Position numbers and translations under genes: made by a program | NCBI RefSeq assembly: GCF_003515685.1 | Contig: NZ_QWEG01000009.1 | Coordinates: 124,001 to 188,000, forward strand | Length of the DNA: 64,000 nucleotides | Direction: 5' to 3' | Source: Neobacillus notoginsengisoli | GTDB taxonomy: Bacteria > Bacillota > Bacilli > Bacillales > Cytobacillaceae | The notes under the pieces: model-generated | Databases searched by the model: none | What the model was told of the DNA's origin: nothing | What the model saw: only the letters and a program-made list of their open reading frames with translations | Part shown: in pieces, positions 42,607-51,097 of the stretch | Position numbering within the stretch: the first letter of the stretch is position 1 | Layout: every line of letters begins with the position of its first letter

Positions 42607-42632
42607 TATAATCAACTGTATTACGAGTAATA
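42607..42632 (+). promoter_or_regulatory. -10 box and YtrA-type operator before the GntR regulator gene
   Basis: TATAAT (42607-42612) is followed by the perfect inverted repeat TATTAC-GA-GTAATA (42619-42632), a likely autoregulatory operator for the GntR-family protein encoded at 42661. The -35 is weak (TTCCAT, 17 nt upstream), which suits a regulated promoter. Confidence 0.6.
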
Positions 42633-42660
42633 GTACACCTAGTACAGATAGGGGGTCATC

Positions 42661-43038
42661 ATGTTCGATCTTGACCTGAGGAGCCGGAAGCCGATTTATG
42701 AGCAGCTCGTTGAGAAGATGAAGGAACTGATTACGACAGAAGTCCTTAAGACCGATGAGCAGCTGCCGTCTGTCCGGACGCTTGCCCAGGAGCTGACGAT
42801 TAATCCGAATACAATCCAGAAAGCGTACCGGGAGCTGGAGGTACAGGGGTTCATTTATTCGCTGAAAGGCAAGGGCAGTTTCGTGAATCCCATTGCAAAA
42901 GGGACTGAGAAAGAAAAGATTTCAGAATTGATGCAGGAATTGGAAAAGCTTGTTTTGGAGGCTTTGTATCTTGGCGTGACGGTCGAAGAATTGAAAGCCC
43001 TGATTATAGAAACAGATGCCAAAAAGGGGGCGAACTAA
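42661..43038 (+). CDS. GntR family regulator, YtrA subfamily
   Basis: This 125-aa repressor has the GntR winged helix: PIYEQLVEKMKELI, then LPSVRTLAQELTINPNTIQKAYRELEVQGFIYSLKGKGSFV. A short C-terminal helical tail replaces the large effector domain, as in the YtrA subfamily. YtrA of B. subtilis represses its own ABC transporter operon and responds to cell-wall antibiotics. Here too the gene heads a cluster of ABC genes, and the operator lies at its promoter. GGGGGT precedes the ATG. Confidence 0.9.
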   Translation: MFDLDLRSRKPIYEQLVEKMKELITTEVLKTDEQLPSVRTLAQELTINPNTIQKAYRELEVQGFIYSLKGKGSFVNPIAKGTEKEKISELMQELEKLVLEALYLGVTVEELKALIIETDAKKGAN

Positions 43039-43039
43039 A

Positions 43040-43939
43040 ATGATTCAGATGAAAAAAATAGAGAAAGCATTCAATCATCAACCTGCACTCAGGAAGGTTG
43101 ACTTACATATCAATCGAGGCTCTGTTTACGGACTGATCGGGTCGAATGGCGCGGGAAAGACGACTGTGATCAAGCTATTGGCAGGCATTTACGAACAGGA
43201 CAACGGCGAGGTCACCATTGATGGCAAGGCTGTTTACGGAAACATTTCTTTGAAGAACCGCATCTTTTACATACCGGACCAGCCGTATTTTTTGCGGCAG
43301 TACACAACAAAACAAATGGCGAGGTTTTACCGAAGCCTGTATAGCAACTGGAACGAGGAGCGTTACGATAAGCTGCAAGAAGCATTTGATATAAATGTAA
43401 ATAAGAAAATCCATACCTTTTCAAAAGGCGTCCAACGCCAAGTAGCTTTCTGGCTTGGATTATCGACGATGCCCGAGCTGTTAATCCTTGATGAGCCGAT
43501 GGACGGCCTCGATCCGGTCGTCAGGAAAAAGGTAAAGAACCTGCTCATCCAGGACGTGGCCGAACGGGAAATGACGATTGTGGTCTCATCGCACAATTTG
43601 CGAGAGATTGAGGACTTTTGCGACCATGTCGGGATCCTTCATCAAGGCCGGCTGCTATTGGAAAAGGACATTGACGACTTGAAATCGGATGTGCATAAAA
43701 TTCAGCTCGCGTATAAAGACGGGGTTCCGGAAGGGCTTCTTCCGCAACTGAATGTGCTTCATTCCGAAAAACGCGGCAGTATCCTGCTTTTAATCGTCAG
43801 GGGAAATGAAGAGGATATCGTCCGTTCAATCCGGAAAACAAATCCGGTCGTTTTCGACTGGCTTTCCTTGACACTGGAAGAAATTTTCATCTACGAAATG
43901 GGGGATATCGGCTATGCCATCAAGAATGTCATTGTTTAA
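43040..43939 (+). CDS. ABC transporter ATP-binding protein (YtrB-like)
   Basis: This 299-aa ATPase subunit has Walker A GSNGAGKTT (near residue 37), a Q-loop region YIPDQPYF, signature FSKGVQRQVAFWLG (a variant of LSGGQ), Walker B LLILDEP and switch HNLRE. The degenerate signature and the C-terminal extension fit YtrB-type subunits. It starts one base after the regulator's stop, with GGGGGCG upstream, and overlaps the permease gene by 26 bp. It would energise the following DUF6449 permease. Confidence 0.9.
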   Translation: MIQMKKIEKAFNHQPALRKVDLHINRGSVYGLIGSNGAGKTTVIKLLAGIYEQDNGEVTIDGKAVYGNISLKNRIFYIPDQPYFLRQYTTKQMARFYRSLYSNWNEERYDKLQEAFDINVNKKIHTFSKGVQRQVAFWLGLSTMPELLILDEPMDGLDPVVRKKVKNLLIQDVAEREMTIVVSSHNLREIEDFCDHVGILHQGRLLLEKDIDDLKSDVHKIQLAYKDGVPEGLLPQLNVLHSEKRGSILLLIVRGNEEDIVRSIRKTNPVVFDWLSLTLEEIFIYEMGDIGYAIKNVIV

Positions 43940-45899
43940 TCGGGATTTATTCCTCCAGATCGGAAGGAATGTCGGTTGGATTTCAATCGTTTATTTCCTT
44001 GGGCTGTTGTTCGTGCTGCCGATCAGGATGATGATGATGATGGACAGTGAATCGGCTTATACCGAATGGACGCCTTATACCCATCTGTTCCAGTACGATT
44101 TCGCCATTCAATTTATCCTGCTCATCGCCGCGCCCGTGCTGCTGTCAGTCTTTTTATTCCGTTTCCTCCAGGTGAGGCAGTGGGTGGATCTGATGCACAG
44201 CCTGCCCGTAGGCAGAGAACGGATCTTTCATTTTTATACACTTTCCGGAATCGTCTTTCTTTTGCTCCCGATTATCCTCATCGCCGTGATCCTCATGTTT
44301 TTGCACAATGTAACCGGCTGGAGCAATTTTTACAGCTATGAAGATATATGGGTGTGGACTGGGATTACAGCTGTTTTCAACCTAGTTATCTATTTTGCCG
44401 GCGTCTTTGTCGCGATGGTGACTGGCATTTCGGTTGTCCAGGCTGTCCTGACGTATATTTTTCTCTTATTCCCGGCGGGCATCTCGGTTTTATTGACTTA
44501 CAATCTGGGCATGCTTCTTTACGGTTTTCCAAGCAGCTATTACCAAATCAGGAAGCTGGAACTCATGTCGCCGATTACCCATTTCACGTTTTTAGAAAGT
44601 CCGGACGGCAAGATTGGCTGGAAATCCCTTCTGCTTTATCTAGCCATTTCGGCCATTTTATACGTGCTGGCCTTGCTGATTTACAAAAAAAGAAAGACGG
44701 AAGCCGCATCTGAAGCGATTGCCTTCGGTTCTCTAAGAGCAATCTTCAAGTTCGGCGTGACTGTCTGTACGATGATGGTTGGCGGTCTGTACTTTGGTGA
44801 ATACCAGCGGACGTTCGGCTGGCTTGTGTTCGGATACGCGTTCGGGACAGTGCTAGGCTATTTTGTCGCCGAAATGGTTCTGCAAAAAACGTGGCGGGTG
44901 TTCAGCCTGTTGAATTTACGCAGCTTCGCTGTCTACAGCGGCATCATTGTTCTTTTGCTAACGGGGGTTCAGTCGCTTGGAGCTTATGAAAAATACGTTC
45001 CAGTACAGGACGAGATTAAGAGTGTCACACTGGCAAACTATATTTACTCATCACCGGAAGAAAATGCCCTCTATACAGCCGACCCGTTAAAAAGCAGTGA
45101 GGCGGTTGAATCGGTCAGGAAGCTGCACGCTGAAATCATTGTCAATGAAAAAGGGAACAAACGGGATTTGCGCAATACTCAATCCTTCTATTTCATTTAT
45201 GAAAAAACGGACGGGAAAAAGACCGTCAGAGAATACCGGATCAATCAGCTTGCATATGAAAAATGGCTCAGGCCCATCTACATGAGCAACGAGTATAAAC
45301 ATGCAACAAACCCTCTTTTCAAAATAAAGGACGATTCAGTACGCCGTATTAGCATAAGAGATGGCGTAGACATAGGAAAATCTGTCGTCATTGCTGATCA
45401 AACTGAAATACGGGATGCGATGGAAATTTTGAAAAGAGAAGTGGAAAACGAAACATATGAAGAATGGAAATCTCCAATTGGAACGTCCACAACGATTGAA
45501 ATAATGTCCAAAGCGGATCAATTCAATCTAGAATTGAAATCATCTTATATGGAATTCCGCGGCTGGCTGAAGGAAAAAGGGCTGTTGGAGCAAGCGACCA
45601 TCATGCCAAAAGATATAAACTACATCCTAGTTTCCAAGAACTTTGCTGACACAGCTGACTGGCGGGACAAAGGGGATCCGGAGGAATGGCTGATCAGGCC
45701 GCTGGAAAAAGATTCCGAAACGTTGAAAATCAAAAATAAAGAGCAAATCCAGGCAGCACTGGATCAGGCTGGCTACGACTGGTACCAGGGCGGAGATTAT
45801 ATGGCTCTTTTTGTGTATAAACAAAGCAACACAAAGGAAATAAGGACTTTTAGTGAAAAGAATGCGCCTGGTTTTATAAAGACGCATTTTGCGAAATGA
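43914..45899 (+). CDS. ABC permease with DUF6449-type C-terminal domain (YtrC/YtrD-like)
   Basis: This 661-aa membrane protein has about ten hydrophobic segments in residues 15-365 and a long hydrophilic C-terminal part (about 370-661) outside the membrane. It appears to combine the functions of the separate YtrC and YtrD proteins. The N-terminal motif LPIRMMMMMDSESA is unusual for its five Met in a row. The gene starts inside the ATPase gene, with GGGGGAT upstream. The C-terminal part may act as a sensor or binding domain; the substrate is unknown. Confidence 0.82.
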   Translation: MPSRMSLFNRDLFLQIGRNVGWISIVYFLGLLFVLPIRMMMMMDSESAYTEWTPYTHLFQYDFAIQFILLIAAPVLLSVFLFRFLQVRQWVDLMHSLPVGRERIFHFYTLSGIVFLLLPIILIAVILMFLHNVTGWSNFYSYEDIWVWTGITAVFNLVIYFAGVFVAMVTGISVVQAVLTYIFLLFPAGISVLLTYNLGMLLYGFPSSYYQIRKLELMSPITHFTFLESPDGKIGWKSLLLYLAISAILYVLALLIYKKRKTEAASEAIAFGSLRAIFKFGVTVCTMMVGGLYFGEYQRTFGWLVFGYAFGTVLGYFVAEMVLQKTWRVFSLLNLRSFAVYSGIIVLLLTGVQSLGAYEKYVPVQDEIKSVTLANYIYSSPEENALYTADPLKSSEAVESVRKLHAEIIVNEKGNKRDLRNTQSFYFIYEKTDGKKTVREYRINQLAYEKWLRPIYMSNEYKHATNPLFKIKDDSVRRISIRDGVDIGKSVVIADQTEIRDAMEILKREVENETYEEWKSPIGTSTTIEIMSKADQFNLELKSSYMEFRGWLKEKGLLEQATIMPKDINYILVSKNFADTADWRDKGDPEEWLIRPLEKDSETLKIKNKEQIQAALDQAGYDWYQGGDYMALFVYKQSNTKEIRTFSEKNAPGFIKTHFAK

Positions 45900-45913
45900 G
45901 AGGGGGATGAAGG

Positions 45914-46435
45914 ATGGCGGAACTAGATTTTAACGAGCTGTATGCAACCTACTCCCAAAGAATGCACCAAATCGCTTACAGCATAATCAAAGACAGCTAT
46001 CTTGCCGAAGATATCGTACAAGAAAGCTTTCTGAAAGCATTTAATAAAATGGATACGATCCAAGATCTCACGAAAGTCGGGGCTTGGCTTTCCGCTGTAG
46101 CAAGGAGGACGGCAATCGATTTCGTCAGGGGGGAGCAGCGGAAACGCTGGCTCCCGGCTGACCAGACTGTGATGGAACAGAAGATTACCGAAAAAGGTGT
46201 ATCGGAGTCGACAGAGAAGAAATTCGACTTCATCCTCCTCCAGGAAGATGTGCGCGAAGCACTATTCGGGATGGCCCCCGACTATCGGAAGGTGATGATT
46301 TTAAGAGTCGACTTCGGATTGAAGGAGCCAGAAATAGCCTCGAGGTTGAATCTGAAGTCAGCAACGGTCAGGACAAGGCTTTACCGGGCAAGAAAACAGC
46401 TCAGGAAAGCGATGTTGGAGAAATATCCCGCTTAA
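45914..46435 (+). CDS. RNA polymerase sigma factor, ECF-like
   Basis: This 173-aa sigma-70 family protein has only regions 2 and 4. Region 2 shows DSYLAEDIVQESFLKAFNKM and AWLSAVARRTAIDFVRGEQRKR; region 4 is MAPDYRKVMILRVDFGLKEPEIASRLNLKSATVRTRLYRARKQLRKAM. It lies 14 bp after the permease gene and 24 bp before the next ABC ATPase gene, in the middle of the Ytr-like cluster. No anti-sigma factor gene is adjacent, so the membrane permease may fill that role, or it may act without one. GAGAGGGGGATGAAGG precedes the ATG. Confidence 0.9.
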   Translation: MAELDFNELYATYSQRMHQIAYSIIKDSYLAEDIVQESFLKAFNKMDTIQDLTKVGAWLSAVARRTAIDFVRGEQRKRWLPADQTVMEQKITEKGVSESTEKKFDFILLQEDVREALFGMAPDYRKVMILRVDFGLKEPEIASRLNLKSATVRTRLYRARKQLRKAMLEKYPA

Positions 46436-46459
46436 ATTCATAGATTAGGAGACTATAAA

Positions 46460-47149
46460 ATGATTACGATAAAAAATCTGTCCCATCAGTTTGAAATCGG
46501 GAAAAAGGGGAGCAAGACGATTATCCCTGTCCTAAAGGATATTTCTTTGACTGTCAACAAAGGGGAAATCGTGACCGTTGTCGGCAGAAGCGGCTCAGGG
46601 AAATCGACTCTATTAAACTTGGTGAGCGGCTTTATCCGGCCAACACAGGGCGAAATTGTCATTGACGGAACGGTTGTAACGAATTTGAGTGAAGCGAAGT
46701 TCGCCGATTTCCGAATAAATAAATTAGGTTTCATTTTTCAAAGCTTTCAATTGATTCAGAGCATGACAGCTTACGAGAATGTTGAACTTCCGCTAGTTTT
46801 GCAAGGAATGGGCGAAGCAGAGCGGAAAAGAAAAACCGAAGAAATGTTGGCAAAAGTCGGCCTGCTCGAGTATAAGGACCATTATCCAGGCGAGCTTTCA
46901 GGCGGGCAGCAGCAGCGCGTCAGTATTTCAAGGGCGCTCGTCGTCAATCCGCCGATTATCCTCGCTGATGAACCAACCGGGAGCCTAGATAGTGAAACAG
47001 AAGAGGAGCTACTTGAATTCATCGTGCAGCTGAACGAGGAGATGGGGATAACCTTCTTAATTATCACTCATGATGAGCAGGTCGCAAGAATGGGTCACCG
47101 GTCGATTGAACTTCGCGATGGCAAGGTATTAGAGGAGGAATTTGCATGA
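46460..47149 (+). CDS. ABC transporter ATP-binding protein (YtrE/MacB-type)
   Basis: This 229-aa ATPase belongs to the LolD/MacB group. Walker A is GRSGSGKST, the Q loop is FIFQSFQLI, the signature is LSGGQQQRVSISRAL, Walker B is IILADEPTGSLDS and the switch His is ITHDE. In this group the ATPase works with FtsX-like permeases that act by mechanical force rather than by transport through a pore. The next gene encodes such a permease and overlaps it by 4 bp. AGGAGACTATAAA precedes the ATG. Confidence 0.93.
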   Translation: MITIKNLSHQFEIGKKGSKTIIPVLKDISLTVNKGEIVTVVGRSGSGKSTLLNLVSGFIRPTQGEIVIDGTVVTNLSEAKFADFRINKLGFIFQSFQLIQSMTAYENVELPLVLQGMGEAERKRKTEEMLAKVGLLEYKDHYPGELSGGQQQRVSISRALVVNPPIILADEPTGSLDSETEEELLEFIVQLNEEMGITFLIITHDEQVARMGHRSIELRDGKVLEEEFA

Positions 47150-48489
47150 AATTGAAAGATCAGTTCCGGTTCGTCCGGCAAAATATGAAAAAGAGCAAAA
47201 CGAGAATCTTTATGACCATCCTTGCCGCAGCGATGGGTACCGCTTTTTTGATTGTCCTGGCTTCGGTTGGCTTCGGCCTTCATTCTTCCATTGTGAAGGA
47301 GATTACCGGGAGGCAGATTGTTACCGAGATTCAAGTACATGGGAAACAAAATGAAGAAAGTGGTTTTCAGGGCATTTCCGATGAGGATATTGCCAAGTTT
47401 GAAAAAATGGGAAACGTCAAGTCGGTGGTTAGAAGGAAAAGCCTCCAGCAGGACGGGATTTTCCGATTGGGGAACTATGAAGCGTACAACAAGACCGTCG
47501 TCGCCCATATGCCTTCCGAATTGAAGGCAGGCTTTGAACTTGCGGAAGGGCGTGTGGCTGAAAAAGACAATGAAATCATTCTCGGCTACAACTTTATCGA
47601 TGGGTTTCTCCCGAACGACACTGATGGGGAGCAACTGTATGATAATAAAGGCAGATTAATAGATGAGTTCAAGTTCAAAGATTCACTGATAGGGAAAACA
47701 CTGACGATGACCGTCAACAAGATGGAGGACGGCAAAGAAGTTGAAAAAACGTTTGACGTAACGGTAGTAGGAATTAGGAAACAACCGACGAAGGAATGGG
47801 TGTTTGACCGGACGGTGTTTATTTCAGACGGGTTGTTGAAGCAGATTGAAGAGTTCACTGGTACGCCGAGGGGGGCGGTAATGGATCCCGCCAATCAAAA
47901 TGACGACGGTTTCGTGCTGCCCGCCTACGATGAAGTAAAAGTGTATGCAACAAACCTTGAAGCAGTCAAAGGCATTACGGAGAAGCTCGAAAAAGACGAT
48001 TATATGACATACTCCGTTCTGAAAGAGCTGAAAGAAGTAGACTTGATTTTCACGATTGTAAAGGCCGGCTTGATCTTCATCGGAACAATCGCAGTATTGA
48101 TCGCGTCCATCGGCATTTACAACACGATGACAATGGCAGTGACCGAACGCTCGCAAGATATCGGCATCATGAAAGCCATCGGCGCCAACCCGAAAACGAT
48201 AAAAAGCATCTTCCTGCTTGAAAGCTCATATATTGGCATCATCGGGGCCTTGATAGGGACGGCGGTTGCTTATTTAATCAGCTTTGCTGTCAATTTAGGG
48301 ATCCCGTTAATCATCCAGCAGGCCTTTGGCGAAGAGCCGCCGAAGGGCTTGACATTCAGCAGCATCCCATGGACTTTGCCGGTCATCAGCTTTGTGATTT
48401 GTTATGTCGTCACAATCCTGTCCGGGCTGCGTCCGGCCCAGCGCGCAACGAAGGTGGATGTGCTAAGTGCGTTGAGACGGGAAGTTTAA
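47146..48489 (+). CDS. FtsX/MacB-like ABC permease (YtrF-like)
   Basis: This 447-aa protein has one N-terminal membrane helix (about residues 20-45), a long extracytoplasmic domain (about 50-290) and three C-terminal helices with MTMAVTERSQDIGIMKAIGANPKTI before them, the FtsX-domain hallmark. It is translationally coupled to the ATPase gene (ATGA). Together they resemble the YtrE-YtrF pair. A terminator follows at 48495, and the 12-unit repeat array lies behind it. Confidence 0.9.
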   Translation: MKLKDQFRFVRQNMKKSKTRIFMTILAAAMGTAFLIVLASVGFGLHSSIVKEITGRQIVTEIQVHGKQNEESGFQGISDEDIAKFEKMGNVKSVVRRKSLQQDGIFRLGNYEAYNKTVVAHMPSELKAGFELAEGRVAEKDNEIILGYNFIDGFLPNDTDGEQLYDNKGRLIDEFKFKDSLIGKTLTMTVNKMEDGKEVEKTFDVTVVGIRKQPTKEWVFDRTVFISDGLLKQIEEFTGTPRGAVMDPANQNDDGFVLPAYDEVKVYATNLEAVKGITEKLEKDDYMTYSVLKELKEVDLIFTIVKAGLIFIGTIAVLIASIGIYNTMTMAVTERSQDIGIMKAIGANPKTIKSIFLLESSYIGIIGALIGTAVAYLISFAVNLGIPLIIQQAFGEEPPKGLTFSSIPWTLPVISFVICYVVTILSGLRPAQRATKVDVLSALRREV

Positions 48490-48494
48490 TAGGT

Positions 48495-48530
48495 AAGAGC
48501 ACCCAGTTTTGATTTGGTGGTGCTCTTTTT
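48495..48530 (+). terminator. Terminator of the Ytr-like cluster
   Basis: AAGAGCACC and GGTGCTCTT pair with a loop of about 15 nt, followed by T residues. Confidence 0.85.
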
Positions 48531-48676
48531 ATATTCATTTTGTTTTCATGTGGCTGGGGCTTTGTAAACATAAGGGGGTTGTAAAGGGCTTGTTTTTGCA
48601 AAAAAGCTTTTGAATGGAGTTGTTTAGACTGATGGGGCTGGCGGAGAATCCTAGATTGTCGTCTGAACATGGCGGC

Positions 48677-49289
48677 TTCGGACAGCAGGGTGCAAAGAAT
48701 CCTAGTTTTCTGTCCGAACGTAGGGTGACTTCGGACAGCCGGCGCCCTGGAAATAGGTTTCCTGTCCGAACATGAGGTGCCTTTGGACAGCCGGTACGTA
48801 GAATCGTATTTTCCTGTCCGAACATTGGTTGTCTTCGGACAGCTGGTGTGTAGAAACGTAGTATACTGTCCGAACATGGGGCGTCTTCGGACAGCCTGGG
48901 CGTAGAATCGTAGTTTTCTGTCCGAACATGGGGCGTCTTCGGACAGCAGGTGCGTAGAATCGTAGTTTTCTGTCCGAACAAGGCTCGTCTTCGGACAGCT
49001 GGTGCGCATAATTGTAGTTTCCTGTCCGAACCTTGGTCGTCTTCGGACAGCGGATGCGTAGAATCGCAGTATGCTGTCCCAAGCAAATGCAACTTGGGAC
49101 GGTTGGAGCAAAGAATCCCGGTTGACTGTCCCAAGCTAATGCATCTTGGGACAGTAGATGCAAAGAATCCCAGTTACTGTCGCAAGCTAATGCATCTTTG
49201 GACAGCAGATGCAAAGAATCCCGGTTAACTGTCCCAAGCTAATGTTTCTTCGGACAGCCAGAGCGTAGAACCCCAGTTATTTGTCCGAA
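48677..49289. repeat. Tandem array D: twelve 52-bp units with TTCGGACAG/CTGTCCGAA arms
   Basis: Opening arms start at 48677, 48730, 48782 and then every 51-52 bp to 49249. Each unit has a 9-nt arm, 23 nt (GCGTAGAATCGTAG-like), a complementary 9-nt arm and 11 nt. Units 1-7 use TTCGGACAG/CTGTCCGAA (the third opens TTTGGACAG). From the closing arm of unit 8 the sequence becomes CTGTCCCAA and the next opening arm TTGGGAC. The final unit opens TTCGGACAG and closes TTGTCCGAA. A partial unit precedes 48677. It lies between convergent genes. Long overlapping minus-strand ORFs through it are artefacts of the repeat. Confidence 0.96.
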
Positions 49290-49331
49290 CAGAAGGCAGT
49301 AACGATCCATCACAAACCCAAACACCAAAAA

Positions 49332-49355
49332 CCCCCAGCCAAACCCGGCCGGGGT
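49332..49355 (-). terminator. Terminator of the M2-like peptidase gene
   Basis: CCCC-GCC and GGC-GGGG arms pair with single bulges on both sides; the minus strand continues with GGGGGTTTTT. It lies 65 bp after the stop codon. Confidence 0.6.
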
Positions 49356-49420
49356 CAGTCACTCAAAGGGGCCATATCAAACTATTAGAGCAAACGCCCG
49401 AAAGCGCCACCCGAAACCGA

Positions 49421-50995
49421 TTAACAATACAACTCCGCAAAATATTGCGGATTCAACTTCTCACCGGTCACGCGAAGGGTTTTTTCATTCCAAGGAGAAA
49501 GGGCACCCGGCTTAAAAAAGGACTCAATAAGCAATTTGCCAGTTTCTTCAGTAAAAAACTCAGGTGACACATTACGCTCAATGTACCGCTGCAATTGAGC
49601 AGCCACGAGTTCACCAAGGGCGTAATTTTGATAGTAAACAGGCGCAAGCGTGAAATGAATTTTCGCGGCCCAGTCCGGATTGTCCACCTCATCAGGCGGG
49701 GTGACAAGCTGGATTTCCTGGACGGTTTTCCACCATAATGAGTTCAAATCCTGCTCTGGATTCTCGTACAGCTCTTTTTCAAAAAAGACGAACGTAATCG
49801 TCCAGCGCGCGGCAATGAGCATTTGCAGCTGCTGGTATTTTTCCAGCTCTGGAGTCAATTCGGCAACGGTTGCTTCATCCAGCTGCAAAAACTGTTTCAG
49901 CCAGCGCGGATCCTTGCCCATTTTGCCAAAAAGCATCGCAATTGCTTCGGTTGTCAGGATATGGCTGTACGTGTGCAGGCTGAATGGCAGGGAGTCATCG
50001 ACATATTTGAAATAAGCGGCATGGCCGAATTCATGCAAATTTGTTTCCATCCAATAAGCGCTCTCGGTCAGGTTGCATAATACCCGGACATCCCCAGCGC
50101 GGTCCATATCGGTGCAAAAGGCAGTCGGGTTTTTCTTGTCGCGCGGGTAAAGATCGCTCTTCCCGTAAAGGTCGGTCACTTCGATGCCCATCTCGTTAAA
50201 CGTATCGGTTGTCAGCTGGACAAGGTCCTTTCCTTTATAAAAACGGTCAAGATTGGTCACCTCTGAAGGAGGAGCTTCCTGGAAAAACGGGTCGACATAG
50301 TGCCAAGGCCTAATTTCGGACACATCAATTCCGAACTTCGCCGCAAGCCGCTCATCCAATTCTGCCTTCATCGTCCGGTAAGTTTCGTCCGATTGCTCGA
50401 CAAGCTTCCGGAAGATCGAAAACACTTCATCGCGGTCAAGCTCTTGCAGATCGAATGCCATCTGATGGTAATTGTCGTAACCAAGCAGCCTGGCAGCTTC
50501 ATTGCGCTTCCCGACCAGCTTTAGCAAATCTTTTTCAACAACCGCGCCTACCTCTTTACTCGCATACCAGACTTTTTTCCGGAGCTCCAAGTCCTCGCTA
50601 TTCATTAAAACATCTCTAATATCATTGGCGGAATAAGCTTTTCCATCTACCTCAGGTGAGTATGTATTAAAACGCAAGTTCAGTTCGGCTGACCTTTTTG
50701 AAAGGTCAGCAAGAATTTCCTCGGGAAGCTGTTTGCTCTTCATATTATTCACGAATACCTCGAGCTCTCGCTTTTGCACCAAATCCAATCCATCCTGTTG
50801 TAAGAATTGCTGCGCATTTTCGTATGTATCCTTATTGGCAAAAAACAAGCTGTGTGCTGTACTGGCCTTCGTAAGTTTTTCGGCCCATTCCGGGTCTCCG
50901 GTTGTCTGCGCTTTCCAGCTCGCTTCGGTAACCTCTCTCGTGAGTAGCTTCATCTTTTCGTTCAATTCCCGCAAAAATTGTTCCAAGCTTTCCAT
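49421..50995 (-). CDS. Zinc metallopeptidase, M2 (ACE-like) family
   Basis: This 524-aa cytoplasmic gluzincin peptidase has the zinc motif NLHEFGHAAYF (HExxH, near residue 320) and a downstream Glu ligand in ILTTEAIAMLFG about 25 residues later. The sequence before the motif, TAFCTDMDRAGDVRVLCNLT, and the arrangement fit bacterial peptidase family M2 better than M3 oligopeptidases, though both share the fold. It probably trims peptides as a dipeptidyl carboxypeptidase. There is no signal peptide. It is a single gene, convergent with array D and the Ytr-like cluster. Confidence 0.78.
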   Translation of the reverse strand: MESLEQFLRELNEKMKLLTREVTEASWKAQTTGDPEWAEKLTKASTAHSLFFANKDTYENAQQFLQQDGLDLVQKRELEVFVNNMKSKQLPEEILADLSKRSAELNLRFNTYSPEVDGKAYSANDIRDVLMNSEDLELRKKVWYASKEVGAVVEKDLLKLVGKRNEAARLLGYDNYHQMAFDLQELDRDEVFSIFRKLVEQSDETYRTMKAELDERLAAKFGIDVSEIRPWHYVDPFFQEAPPSEVTNLDRFYKGKDLVQLTTDTFNEMGIEVTDLYGKSDLYPRDKKNPTAFCTDMDRAGDVRVLCNLTESAYWMETNLHEFGHAAYFKYVDDSLPFSLHTYSHILTTEAIAMLFGKMGKDPRWLKQFLQLDEATVAELTPELEKYQQLQMLIAARWTITFVFFEKELYENPEQDLNSLWWKTVQEIQLVTPPDEVDNPDWAAKIHFTLAPVYYQNYALGELVAAQLQRYIERNVSPEFFTEETGKLLIESFFKPGALSPWNEKTLRVTGEKLNPQYFAELYC

Positions 50996-51097
50996 TGTAA
51001 TCGCTGCCTTTCTACCCTAAAATAGTCGTAATACTTTAAATTGTATTACAATTCCCAGGCGACCGCCATGCAAATTTTGCCAAAAGGAGCATATGAG

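Noticed and set aside
48410-49214. Long minus-strand ORFs across array D
   Set aside because: Three overlapping frames are open because a 52-bp period (52 = 3x17+1) cycles through all frames and the repeat lacks stops on that strand. The peptides are near-identical repeats with no ribosome sites.
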